64,000 bases of DNA from Chrysopilus asiliformis (Eukaryota; Arthropoda; Insecta; Diptera; Rhagionidae). A program made the position numbers and the translations under genes. A model generated the notes under the pieces. It saw only the letters and a list, made by a program, of their open reading frames with translations, was not told the origin of the DNA and searched no databases. Shown in pieces: positions 55,153-64,000 of this stretch. The DNA lies in assembly GCA_964034945.1 (NCBI GenBank), contig OZ035961.1, positions 69,753,731 through 69,817,730 of the forward strand, read 5' to 3'. The first letter of the stretch is position 1; each line of letters begins with the position of its first letter.

Positions 55153-56140
55153 CTGTAAATAATATTTAATTTGTGTTCGTTTTTAGGTCAACGACTTTTA
55201 ATATTTGATTGGTTTTAATTAATATTTTGATACATTTAAAAAAAATCTTTTTTGTACAACATGAAGCCATAAAATTGCATTGTTTAGGTTTGATGAGGCC
55301 CTAAGCTATTGAAGGCAATGAAGCCCTTTATATGTTAAGCTATCGTTTGCCAATGACAAATTGTCACTGTTTTTTTTATGCTGAATATGGTAATTTAATG
55401 ATCTTATAAGTCATCATCGGAATCGACAGGCCTCATCGGATCGAATTGAGCTACACTCTTTGTCAATTAGCATTAAGATTTCAAATACCGAACAAAAAAG
55501 ACTAAATAAGCACGAAATTTATCTAGATCATAAAAAGGTTTTTCTTTATCAAAAATTTAAGGTTTTATCATTCAGCGCCAGTCGTCAAACATTCAAAACG
55601 CGATCAGCCAATGAAAAAATTTTGTCTGCAAACAATGATATAGCCGGAACCGACCGATACCTTTTTGCCAAAGATTTGAAGCTAACGATATTGCTGTCCT
55701 TTCTCCAGGGCCGCATGAAGATAAACCGGCACCTTGTTTAAAATTTCCCCAGCAAATATTTCCTTGGAAACCAGTGTAAGGCATCTAACTCCGAGACTCT
55801 TAGAAGTTTCAGCGTTTAAATTACCGCGTATTTAATTACCACATTTTACTGGGCGATCCAAAGGATTTTATGTGTAGGGTGACCATACTTTTTTTAGGCC
55901 CGTCCGGGGAAAGATGAGCAACAAATTTTATATAGAAATTAAAATTTGATTTAGATTAAAACCAAGGAAAAAATATATGATAAATACATGACTTTCTTAT
56001 TTACAATTTACACTATAACCTAACGAATAAAATATTACATAAAAATATGATTTTTGTTTAAAAAATCTGAACTATCTCGATAACGGTAAAAGATATCGAT
56101 TTATAGGCAGAAATGTAGAGAATTTGAACTTATTCGTTGC
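55153..56140. other. Intron or 5' region of Myb, with a reversed family B fragment
   Basis: No further Myb exon recognised. 56040-56140 (TATCTCGATAACGGTAAAAG) matches the reverse of repeat family B near 9.05-9.2 kb. Confidence 0.45.
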
Positions 56141-56411
56141 TAGTACATGGTTTGCGCGAAAAGACATCCACAAGACCACCTGAGTATCACCAGACGGGAT
56201 TACTCACAACCAAATAGACCACGTGTTGATAGACCGCCGCCATTACTCGAGCCTGATGCAAATAAGGACGTACCGGGGGGCCAATATCAACTCGGATCAC
56301 TATCTAGTTGGTGTAGTGGTTCGAGCAAGGAATACGGGACAGAAAGTCAAAAATTAAGCCACCGAGCATTGCAGCAATCTAATCAAACGCGAGTAAGCGT
56401 AGAGAGATATA

Positions 56412-56540
56412 AGGCCCTATCACAGAATCCGATACGAATGGTTCGGATCGTAAACTCAATGTTGTTGTTAGTATAAAACACTAACAACAACATTGAGTTT
56501 ACGATCCGAATCATTCGTATTGGATTCTGTGATAGGGCCT
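56412..56540. mobile_element. 129-bp hairpin MITE in the LINE, ATA duplication
   Basis: Arms AGGCCCTATCACAGAATCCG and complement of AGGCCCTATCACAGAATCCA, mirrored almost perfectly around ATAAAAC at 56476. Flanked by ATA at 56409-56411 and 56541-56543. Confidence 0.78.
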
Positions 56541-57077
56541 ATAATAAGCTCAGAAGACAAGAAAAAAGAATCGACATACGCAAAAAAGAAGCCTGGGAAA
56601 CAGCAATCGTCTGTGAAATAGAAAAGTGTAGAGGACAAGGACCGCATAAGGCGCGAGAGTTCTACTAAATTATACACACGATGGAGCAATACACACCTCG
56701 TTGCACTACTTGCAAGGACAAATCTGGTTACCGATCTGGAAAGTTTTCTGGAACAATGGGAAGACCACTTCAATGAATTGTTGAATGGTCAGCTCGACGA
56801 GTACATGGAGACCCTGCCATTGAGTCAAACTGAGTCCGAGCTGTAGCCATTTAAGCTATTCAGAAACAGTTAATGCTATTCAAGCTATTCAGAAACAGTT
56901 AATGCGATCTGTCGACTTAAAAACAATAAAGCGGCCGGAGCCGACGTGATTACAGCGGAGCTGAACAAGGGTGGCGGCCCGGAATTACACCGAGCAATTC
57001 ATAAGATTATAGGGGTATTACATTGTTGAGTACCGCCAATACGATCTCCTCTCCTGCAATGGAGAATTTCCCCATTC

Positions 57078-57566
57078 GTGAATAAAACCGTTGGTTCATA
57101 CCGATGCGGCTTTAGATCAGGAAAATCAACAACACACCAGATTTTCACCCTTAGGCAGGCGATGGAAAAATGTCTAGAGCACAGTATAGTGCTACACCAC
57201 GTTTTCATAGACTTTAAAGCCGTCTATGATAGTATAGTCAGAGTAGAACTTTATAAAGCCATGAGAGCATTCGGCACCCCAAATAAATTGATAAGACTGT
57301 GTAGGATGACCATGACCAATATATCAAGCCAGGTGAAAGTGGCCGGATCACTGTCCCGTCCAAAACGGGCTCCGACGGGAAACGGGAAACGGGTGGTTTG
57401 GCCTGCGTCCTCTTCAACCTGGCATTGGAGAAAGTGGAAATTGCGACAAGAGCAACTATCCTCTACAAGTCGATACAACTCCTGGCAAACGCAGACGACA
57501 TTGACATCATGGGCAGATAGTCACCGTCAAATCAACCATCGTATATTGATCAAAGTATACGGGTAG
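57078..57566 (+). pseudogene. LINE reverse transcriptase core fragment
   Basis: The longest open part of the LINE: GFRSGKSTTHQIFTLRQAME, FIDFKAVYDSIVRVELYKAM (first catalytic Asp region), then AFGTPNKLIRLCRMTM. After SGSLS the frame shifts; the region corresponding to LLANADDIDIMG (the second catalytic motif) lies in another frame near 57480-57515, where the usual Y/F of the YADD box is replaced by N. Clade not assigned. Confidence 0.8.
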
Positions 57567-57759
57567 GAAATCACAACCTTGAAGTTGCACGAAACTTCAA
57601 CTACCTTGGGTCAAAAATAGACTATGGTACTAAGCAAAAATAGTTGCGACCTCTTGTCCGGAAGATATTCAGAAGAATCTTTGGATGTCACTCGAATGAG
57701 TGAAAGTGACCTGGTTCGGAAAGTCTTCTGTGTTAGGTTATGCCCATGGCTACTGTGGA

Positions 57760-58531
57760 TAGGGATGTTTTGCAAACATTGAGGTATCGTTGAAAAATAT
57801 CGAGTTTTAACCTCGATGTTGAACAGGCCGATATACTGAGGTATCGATGTTGGTATCCACGATGTTAGAACATTACTCTTCATAAAATTAGTAGAGAAAC
57901 TAATTTTAGGACTAGAGGGACTAGTTTTTAGATAGATTTAATATAGCCACCCTACTTAAAGATTTGTTTAAATTTTCTTTGGTATCAATTTTCGGTTTAA
58001 TCTTTCTACCAGAGCTAGCCATGAAATTTGACAGAGAAGTTTGATCCTGATGTGGAAATCCGTTAACCGGAAGTAGCCAAAACGGCGTCTTTTTAAAACC
58101 AATTCGTTTTTTTGCAATTTATTCCGAAACTAAATATTTTCCAGTAGTCTTAGGTATTACAAAACTTGGAGACAATAAAATTTGCTACATTTATGTCTTT
58201 TACTACAATTCCGTATCTCAAGCCGTTATGAAGATATGCCGGTATTTCAAAAAAATTAGTTTTTTGCGAATATCTCGAAAACTAACGAGTTTTTGGTGGT
58301 TCAACGTATAAGAAGAATTAAAACCGTGTTAATTCTACCTGGGTGCACTCCACCCACAGTAGAGCATCCACCAGATAGCTAAATTATTTATTAAATTTAA
58401 CTTTTTCAAAATATCGGAAAACCATCGAGGTATCGATGTTTTCAGGACGATTTTTTTTGACATCGATGTCGCCTTAAAAAAAACATCGATTTTCGATATA
58501 TCGAGGTTTTATGAACGATGTTGCATCCCTA
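57760..58531. mobile_element. Non-autonomous hAT element in the LINE
   Basis: Ends TAGGGATG and complement, flanked by a perfect 8-bp duplication ACTGTGGA at 57752-57759 and 58532-58539. Subterminal GAGGTATCGATG/CATCGATGT words occur at both ends. The centre (57.99-58.33 kb) is a family B copy. No transposase. Confidence 0.85.
57990..58330 (+). repeat. Repeat family B copy inside the hAT element
   Basis: GTGGAAATCCGTTAACCGGA, CAAAACTTGGAGACAATAAA and CTCGAAAACTAACGAGTTTT match 8.73-8.99 kb in the same order. Confidence 0.7.
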
Positions 58532-58561
58532 ACTGTGGAGCAAACTGCACCAGGCGCATTG

Positions 58562-59104
58562 ATCATAATTGCGCAAAATTAGGTCTAAATACACATTTGT
58601 AAAAACTTCGATTTTTGATAAATCAATTTATTATCATGAGTGAGGATACAACTTACTCTGACAAATTAGTATGCAAGGTTTTATTTAGAGTCCGATCGAA
58701 TGTGAGTTTTTGGCGGAAGCCAAATTTCTGTATTTTTCTTAACCTTTGGCGAAAGCCGAAGTTTTGCATAAAAGCTGAGATTAATGTAAACATATATAGG
58801 AAAAGCAATTGAAACATTTACAAAACCAAAACACCAGCAATTCCAATAAATAATAAAGCAACATTTTATTAACATTTTGATATCTTAAAAGTTGTCATAA
58901 TCGGAAAACTTGTACTCTAATGGTTTCCCTACAGCGCGTTTTTAGAAATTTTTGAAAACGGTTTTTTTTTTGGAAAATCGACCCCGTGATTTCGTTAGGT
59001 TACGATAACATTTCCCATCACTGGTAAAAATATCTCAGAGGCTTCAAGGATATATAAGCGAGGCGAAAGACAGAAGTCATTTTGGATTTTTAGTCATATT
59101 AGTC
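58562..59104. other. Intergenic, nothing recognised
   Basis: A short direct repeat GGCGGAAGCCAAATTTCTGT / GGCGAAAGCCGAAGTTTTGC lies at 58710-58770. No gene. Confidence 0.35.
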
Positions 59105-59460
59105 AAGCGTAGTCCAAGTGGTAAAGTACTCGGCTCGTGTTCCGGAGGTCGGTGGTTCCATTTACCACTGTGACACGCTGTGATTCAAGTCCACTCAACT
59201 TGCTTTACGAAATGAGTAGTGATAGTCGCCGCTTGGTGTTACCGACATCATCGGTCTAGATTGCTATCACAGCCTCTGCTGTTGATGGGTTGCATGCAAC
59301 GTTAAAAAAACCTTACAAATGTTGTAATTCATCCATAGTTCGCAATCCATGTAAAAATTGTAGGTACGAAGCAGGGAAGAAATCGTCATGAAACCTCAAT
59401 TGAGGAGGCCCAGGCTCTTCGAGAGCTGTAGCACCGAGAATGAGATGAATCAAATACAAA
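59105..59460 (+). mobile_element. Second tRNA-derived SINE
   Basis: AAGCGTAGTCCAAGTGGTAA contains a box A (TAGTCCAAGTGG) and, 30 bases on, GGTGGTTCCATTTACCAC can form a T-arm with a degenerate box B. A unique body of about 280 bases follows (GATTGCTATCACAGCC, AGGCCCAGGCTCTTCGAGAG), ending near 59460 in A-rich sequence. The head differs from that of the 45.2-45.5 kb SINE, so it is a different family. Confidence 0.6.
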
Positions 59461-59463
59461 ATG

Positions 59464-60142
59464 ACTAAAAAGGATAAAAAAAAAAATAAAAAAAAATTGA
59501 AAAAAGCTTTTATTTAAAAAAATGCACTAAAAAGGAAAAATAATTTTTTGGTACTGTGTAGAGTAAGTGCGGGTATTGCGGACCAGGCGGGTAATCTCAG
59601 AAACTGTACGAGGGAATTAATTCGAGTTTAATGTTCAAATATGCCCCGGCGACACTTGATCTGTGAAACCAATTGTTTGCGTTGAAAGCTCATACAGTTT
59701 TTTGGAGGAAGGTCATATTGCCAGAAAAATTGTGTTTTTTTAAGTGACAAAGAAAATTTGTTTGTGTGATCTGAGCACACAACATTGGTCCACATTACCC
59801 GCACCAAAACCAAAGTGACTGATTATTTCAATCTTCCCATTTTTCGATTTAAAAAGATCAAAAATCATCAGATCAGGATTTTTTAATTTTACATAAAAAG
59901 ATTACGATTTTAACTTGGATTACATAATGCTGTTTTTTAAAAAATTCTTATAGTTGCCTCATATGAGTAAAAAATAGGAACGGTGGTACACAATACCCGC
60001 GCTTACCATAAGTAAAAGCGAGATAAAACTATGAAAAATAAAATTAAATAAACATTTATCTCACTTTTACTTCTGATACACAGTACCAAAAAAAATTGTA
60101 CATTCCTTTTTAGTGCATTTAAAAAAAACCCTTTTTTTTTAA
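59464..60142. repeat. Palindrome related to 38625-38848, interrupted
   Basis: AAAAGCTTTTATTTAAAAAA, GCACTAAAAAGGAAAAATAA and GGTACTGTGTA on the left are mirrored by 60061-60142 on the right. The centre AGTAAAAGCGAGATAAA matches the 38.7-kb palindrome. A 448-bp element is inserted at 59561. Confidence 0.65.
59561..60008. mobile_element. 448-bp TIR element, TA duplication
   Basis: Ends GAGTAAGTGCGGGTATTG and complement of TGGTAAGCGCGGGTATTG, flanked by TA at 59559-59560 and 60009-60010. Further GCGGGTAAT words lie inside. Non-coding. Confidence 0.7.
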
Positions 60143-60805
60143 TTTTTAATGAGTGGGACATGAATTACCTATTTTAACTCAAATAAAAATATTAGCCTTT
60201 TAGAAAATAAAAATTGTTGCGAAAAAGTGAATTTTTAGACGCACGTCTCCATAAAGGATGGTGTTAAGGGGTGTGTGTTTGAGAAAAACTTTCTCCATGG
60301 AGAAGTAGGGGGGTTGGTCATAACAAAGTCTGTCCGTAGCACTTTTCCTTTAAAAATTATTATACGACCAAAACTATTTTTGTCAAAAAACTAACTTTTG
60401 TGTGGGTGGCTTTTTGAGGAGTAGAGATGGTTGGAATCTTAAGAAAAAATGTTCGCCATGAAAACTAATAGGGCTTGATCAAACATTTCACTCTGATAAA
60501 ATCACCCTTTAAGAAATTGTGGACAATTTTTAAGTTTTTTCACCTATACAAATTTTAAACGTAAATATCTACGAGCTCCTACTTACGATTTTTATAAAAA
60601 GACACACAGTAAGTATACTGTATACTCGTATATGTATCCAGAAAAATATTCCAGAAAAATTTGTATGTAAAGTCATTTTAATCGAAAAGAAATCTTATAG
60701 GCCAAATATTTTGAATTCACAAGGAAATTTCATTGGTAAATATATCCTTTTCTATGATCCACGGTTCACCAAATACAAAGAACGATGCACGATTTTGCCC
60801 CTCTA
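60143..60805. other. Intergenic, nothing recognised
   Basis: No gene. GAGAAAAACTTTCTCCATGGAG near 60280 is a small palindrome. Confidence 0.35.
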
Positions 60806-60807
60806 AA

Positions 60808-61325
60808 CTAACTTTTGAACCCGTGTAGTTTTCACTTTGGTTGAATACTTTTTGGAAAGGGCACAGTCTCTAGTTTCATCCATATATGGCTTCAAGAGCC
60901 ACCGAATTGCAGGGGGGTGGTGAGGGGTTAACGAACTTTCTCGTGATTTTTCACAGAAATCACTGCAGAAATGGAATTTGTGCCCCTGGGTTAACTTTTG
61001 AACCCGTGTAATTTTCACTTCCTGCAATTCGGTGGCTCTTGAAGTCATATATGGATGAAACTAGAGACTGTGCCCTTTCCAAAAAGTATTCAACCAAAGT
61101 GAAAACTGCACGGGTTCAAAAGTTAACCCAGGGGCACAAATTCCATTTCTGCAGTGATTTCTGTGAAAAATCACGAGAAAGTTCGTTAACCCCTCACCAT
61201 CCCCCTGCAATTCGGTGGCTCTTGAAGCCATATATGGATGAAACTAGAGACTGTGCCCTTTCCAAAAAGTATTCAACCAAAGTGAAAACTGCACGGGTTC
61301 AAAAGTTAACCCAGGGGCATAAAAA
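60808..61325. repeat. Short satellite array, 183-bp unit, with an inverted first copy
   Basis: Units contain AATTCGGTGGCTCTTGAAG, ATATATGGATGAAACTAGAG, CAAAAAGTATTCAACCAAAG and GGTTCAAAAGTTAACCCAGG. 60808-61018 is in reverse orientation; 61021-61203 and 61204-61325 are forward, with period 183 bp. The open frames across it (on both strands) are one repeat read in each direction, not a gene. Confidence 0.8.
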
Positions 61326-62304
61326 ACGTCAAATCCTGCATGGTTCTTTCTGGGAAACTTGAGTTTCAGAAAAAAAAATGCGCCACATTTCATTGCATTG
61401 ATATTTGACAGATCACTTGGATCTTAGATTAGTTTTACATTTGAAAAATCAGCTAAAAGAATGTGCGCACAAATAAAATGTTATGGCAAGACGAAAACTG
61501 CCGCAAAGGTATTCAGGTATCGCTTTCCGATTTTCAAATATGATATAAAGCAGGGTCGGCAAAGCTTTGAAAGTTCACGCGCATCCACTATCACTGACAA
61601 GCGATTTATGTATTTACATGACCCGCTCTCCAAGCCAAGTCCAAACTTTGTTGAAAGCTCTCTTTGGTATTTTTGATTTTTTGGCACACTGTCCATTATT
61701 TTACTTTTATATGAAATTTCCGAATCACAATTGGAGAAATAAAATAATTTCATAAAAACAAAAACATTAATTTGATCAATTGATAAATTATGTAATGACT
61801 GAAAATGCCTATTTAAATTGTATTTTTATGTTGTTTTAATTTCCTGAAAACATATTAAGCATTGCATTGTGTTATTACACCGAATTAAAAAAACAATCAT
61901 GACCAAAATTGGTGTTATCTTTTGAGACAATACGCTTCATGATTTTCAGCAGTGTTAATTTTTTGCTACACGAAATGTACTACTGTTTCAGTCAATGTCC
62001 AAATGCTAACTGAGGTAATAAAAGCCTCTCGCATAAACGGCCCCACTTCGAACTCAGCTAAGCTTCTTGATATGCAAATAGGAGCAGAAACAAGTGAAAG
62101 CAGAACGGATTATAGGATAAAGTGAGACAGATTATGTCTTTCATATGCGTATGGATCCAGTTGGCGTACAAGCAACAAAGAAACAGGTAACATTAAGAAT
62201 CAATGGATAAAAGGGTAATTTGAGCTTGGAAGTTACCCTTGGTGCACATGGCTTAGCAAGGCTGATATAAAGGGATGAAAAAAAGACAGAAAAAAATCTC
62301 ACCT
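61326..62304. other. Intergenic, nothing recognised
   Basis: Small ORFs without domains. No repeat match seen within the window. Confidence 0.35.
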
Positions 62305-62398
62305 GGGAGTTTTTTGGGTCACTGAATCCGATTCTGGAGTTAAAAAGTCCGTAAGGATATCTCAAAGGTAAGGATATATATTCGAAGGATAAAAAGTA
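62305..62398 (+). repeat. Repeat family A fragment
   Basis: GTCACTGAATCCGATTCTGG, GTAAGGATATCTCAAAGGTA and TATATATTCGAAGGATAAAA match 38535-38603. It resumes after the inserted element as TATATAAGCTAGCGAAAG at 63979. Confidence 0.6.
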
Positions 62399-63976
62399 GG
62401 GTAGGAGCGGGCATGTTGAATTACTTTTTAGACTTTGGGTTGTAGCGCGCACATAAGTCACATATCGCTCAAATGGTTAAGCCATTCGATAGAGTGATAC
62501 CAATGATTACCTAATATAGATGGGAAGTAAACGGAAGTTTCCGTTTACCTACGGCAGAGAAAAGAGATGCGCGATAAAAAAAAGTCACCGAGCAACACCA
62601 TCTTTCCCTTTTTTTCCTTCATGTCATATGGAGTTAAAGAAAAAACAAGAAACTTGTCGTTTAGTCAGGGCTAAACCAAGCGAGATTTTCATAGCCTTAT
62701 AGCAGTCAAAAACTTGTATTATATTTATACAACCCTTGCACTAACACCATCATGCTTTCGACAGCGGCCTGACAGCTCACGAAAATTTTCAAGCAAATAA
62801 TAACACTTTTTTAGTATTTAAATCGCGAAATACACTAAAAATCAACGAAATTAACACGAAAACTAAATTTTCCACCGAAATTGGTGGTTTGTTTTGATTT
62901 TTAACTAACTGACTGCTGAGAATCAAATTTGTGTATTGCCATTGTGCGATTTTTTTATGGTTTTTTCGAGGCGCATTAGAACTAATTACGCATTACAACT
63001 GAGATGTGGGAACACTTGAGATGAGGCCGCACACATAAATAACTCAGTATTCACACAGAAATTGAAACCGCCAGCATGTCGCTAGTTGTCCCTCTCTCAA
63101 ACCAAATATTTTAGGAGAACTTTCTTATCTATATTAGGTAATCATTGGTGATACCTTGACTACATTTCATAGAAGAACTTTTTTTTAAATGTTTTATTAA
63201 CTGGCCTTCAGGTCAATTTAAAGGGTGATTCAATATGCCCACCGATTTACAAGTGGTGCGGGTAAGATGAATAACTGTAATTTTCCATACATTTTCCATA
63301 CTTAAGAATGAAAAAATGTTATTTTTAAGTATTTTATTAAGTAAAAATTTTAAATATACACTACATAATGTAAATATGAAAAAAACAATGAAATTTACAA
63401 TTTAGTTAATCGCTTATTTCATTTTTTTTTGTTGTCCAATTTTTGATTGTTTTCCTGCTGCGTTTTTATAAAAAATGTAAAAAATCATCAAGAAACAAAC
63501 AAAAATTGATAAAAGAACAAGGGAAATGTGAAACAAACGTCAAAAAACAAAAAATACGTAAGAAAAAAATGATTCAACTTGCCCGCCAAGCCGTTATTCA
63601 ACTTACCCGCAACCCATTTTTTTGATATTTTCTCTTAGAAAAATCACAAAAACAATAAATTTAAATGTCTCACGAGGTTTTTTTTAGTCTAGAGGTGTTG
63701 CACAACACTTTTAATACAAAAAATTTCCAGATTGACAAAAATTTATATGAGAAATGGGTAAATCACTGTATAGTCTAATATTTACTTTTAGAGCCAAAAA
63801 CGCACATATTCCTGTCACTTACGATATAAATAAGGTATCGCTGTCAAAATTTTATGGCAAGTAGAGGACATTAATACTACCAATACACTAAAATTTCAAA
63901 AAAATTTACTGGATAGTTTTTTTAAATTTGGCAATAATTCAACATGCCCGATAATTCAACATGCCCGCTCCTACCC
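62399..63976. mobile_element. 1.58-kb TIR element, TA duplication
   Basis: Ends GGGTAGGAGCGGGCATGTTG and exact complement, flanked by TA at 62397-62398 and 63977-63978. Degenerate copies of ATTCAACATGCCCG recur near the right end (63224, 63573, 63596, 63947). It contains the insertion 62500-63148. No transposase. Confidence 0.8.
62500..63148. mobile_element. 649-bp TIR element inside the 1.58-kb element
   Basis: Ends CCAATGATTACCTAATATAG and exact complement, flanked by TGATA at 62495-62499 and 63149-63153; if the ends are ACCAATG..CATTGGT the duplication is GAT. No recognised coding sequence. Confidence 0.72.
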
Positions 63977-64000
63977 TATATATAAGCTAGCGAAAGAATG

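Larger units (their letters stand above)
56147..58560 (+). mobile_element. Non-LTR retrotransposon (LINE) copy, broken and interrupted
   Basis: Endonuclease end: NQIDHVLIDRRHYSSL and SDHYLVGVVVRAR near 56205-56330. Reverse transcriptase: NNKAAGADVITAELNKGGG near 56920, CGFRSGKSTTHQIFTLRQAM and HHVFIDFKAVYDS near 57105-57235, KLIRLCRMTMTN near 57285, then the connection region NFNYLGSKI near 57598. It is interrupted by a hairpin MITE at 56412-56540 and a hAT element at 57760-58531. A deletion near 57020-57070 removes part of the RT, and there are several frame changes. Confidence 0.82.

Noticed and set aside
60803..61362. Protein genes on both strands of the satellite
   Set aside because: Both frames are the same 183-bp repeat in opposite orientation; no start context or domain.

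Overview
This window reads as nuclear DNA of an insect, possibly a beetle or another holometabolan with short introns. It is AT-rich. The two host genes with complete visible introns use introns of about 50-65 bp with GT..AG ends. The transposons are typical arthropod families. The species cannot be fixed from sequence alone. Three host genes are visible. On the minus strand at 16.1-17.3 kb lie the first four exons of a TFIIIB B'' (BDP1) gene, which stops before the exon that should encode the SANT domain. On the plus strand at 26.7-27.7 kb is a complete four-exon eIF3g gene. On the minus strand at 53.7-55.2 kb are the last four visible exons of a Myb (B-Myb type) gene; its DNA-binding repeats must lie beyond 55.2 kb and are not in the window. 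Nearly everything else is mobile DNA. Layout: 1-5.5 kb is a decayed Ty3/Gypsy element on the minus strand, cut by the window edge. 7.8-12.7 kb holds a series of terminal-inverted-repeat (TIR) elements with 3-bp target duplications. 13.4-15.7 kb is a broken hAT transposase gene. 17.5-19.1 kb and 20.5-22.2 kb are nested TIR elements. 23.45-24.93 kb is a complete but dead Tc1 element, and 25.8-26.3 kb a deleted mariner. 27.8-31.7 kb holds a repeat carrying minisatellites, Harbinger remnants and foldbacks nested in each other. 32.2-33.7 kb has hAT, LINE and Harbinger fragments. 35.6-40.0 kb is a 4.4-kb TIR element with 8-bp duplications that carries at least five further insertions. 40.1-41.9 kb is a decayed transposon-like gene. 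44.5-46.0 kb has inverted arms around a tRNA-derived SINE. 46.6-52.2 kb is a mariner copy split by a full-length Gypsy retrotransposon with identical LTRs and an intact 1449-residue polyprotein. 56.1-58.6 kb is a LINE copy split by a hAT element and a hairpin MITE. 59.1-64 kb holds a second SINE, a foldback, a 183-bp satellite array and two nested TIR elements. Target duplications let insertion order be read directly: mariner before Gypsy, LINE before hAT, and several Harbinger-type elements before later foldbacks. The only apparently intact mobile gene is the 47.4-51.7 kb Gypsy. The most unusual structure is at 20.5-22.2 kb: two TIR elements abut through a single pentamer (CATTG, CATTA, CATTG) inside the terminal repeat of a third element. 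No bacterial operons, CRISPR arrays or functional tRNA/rRNA genes were seen.
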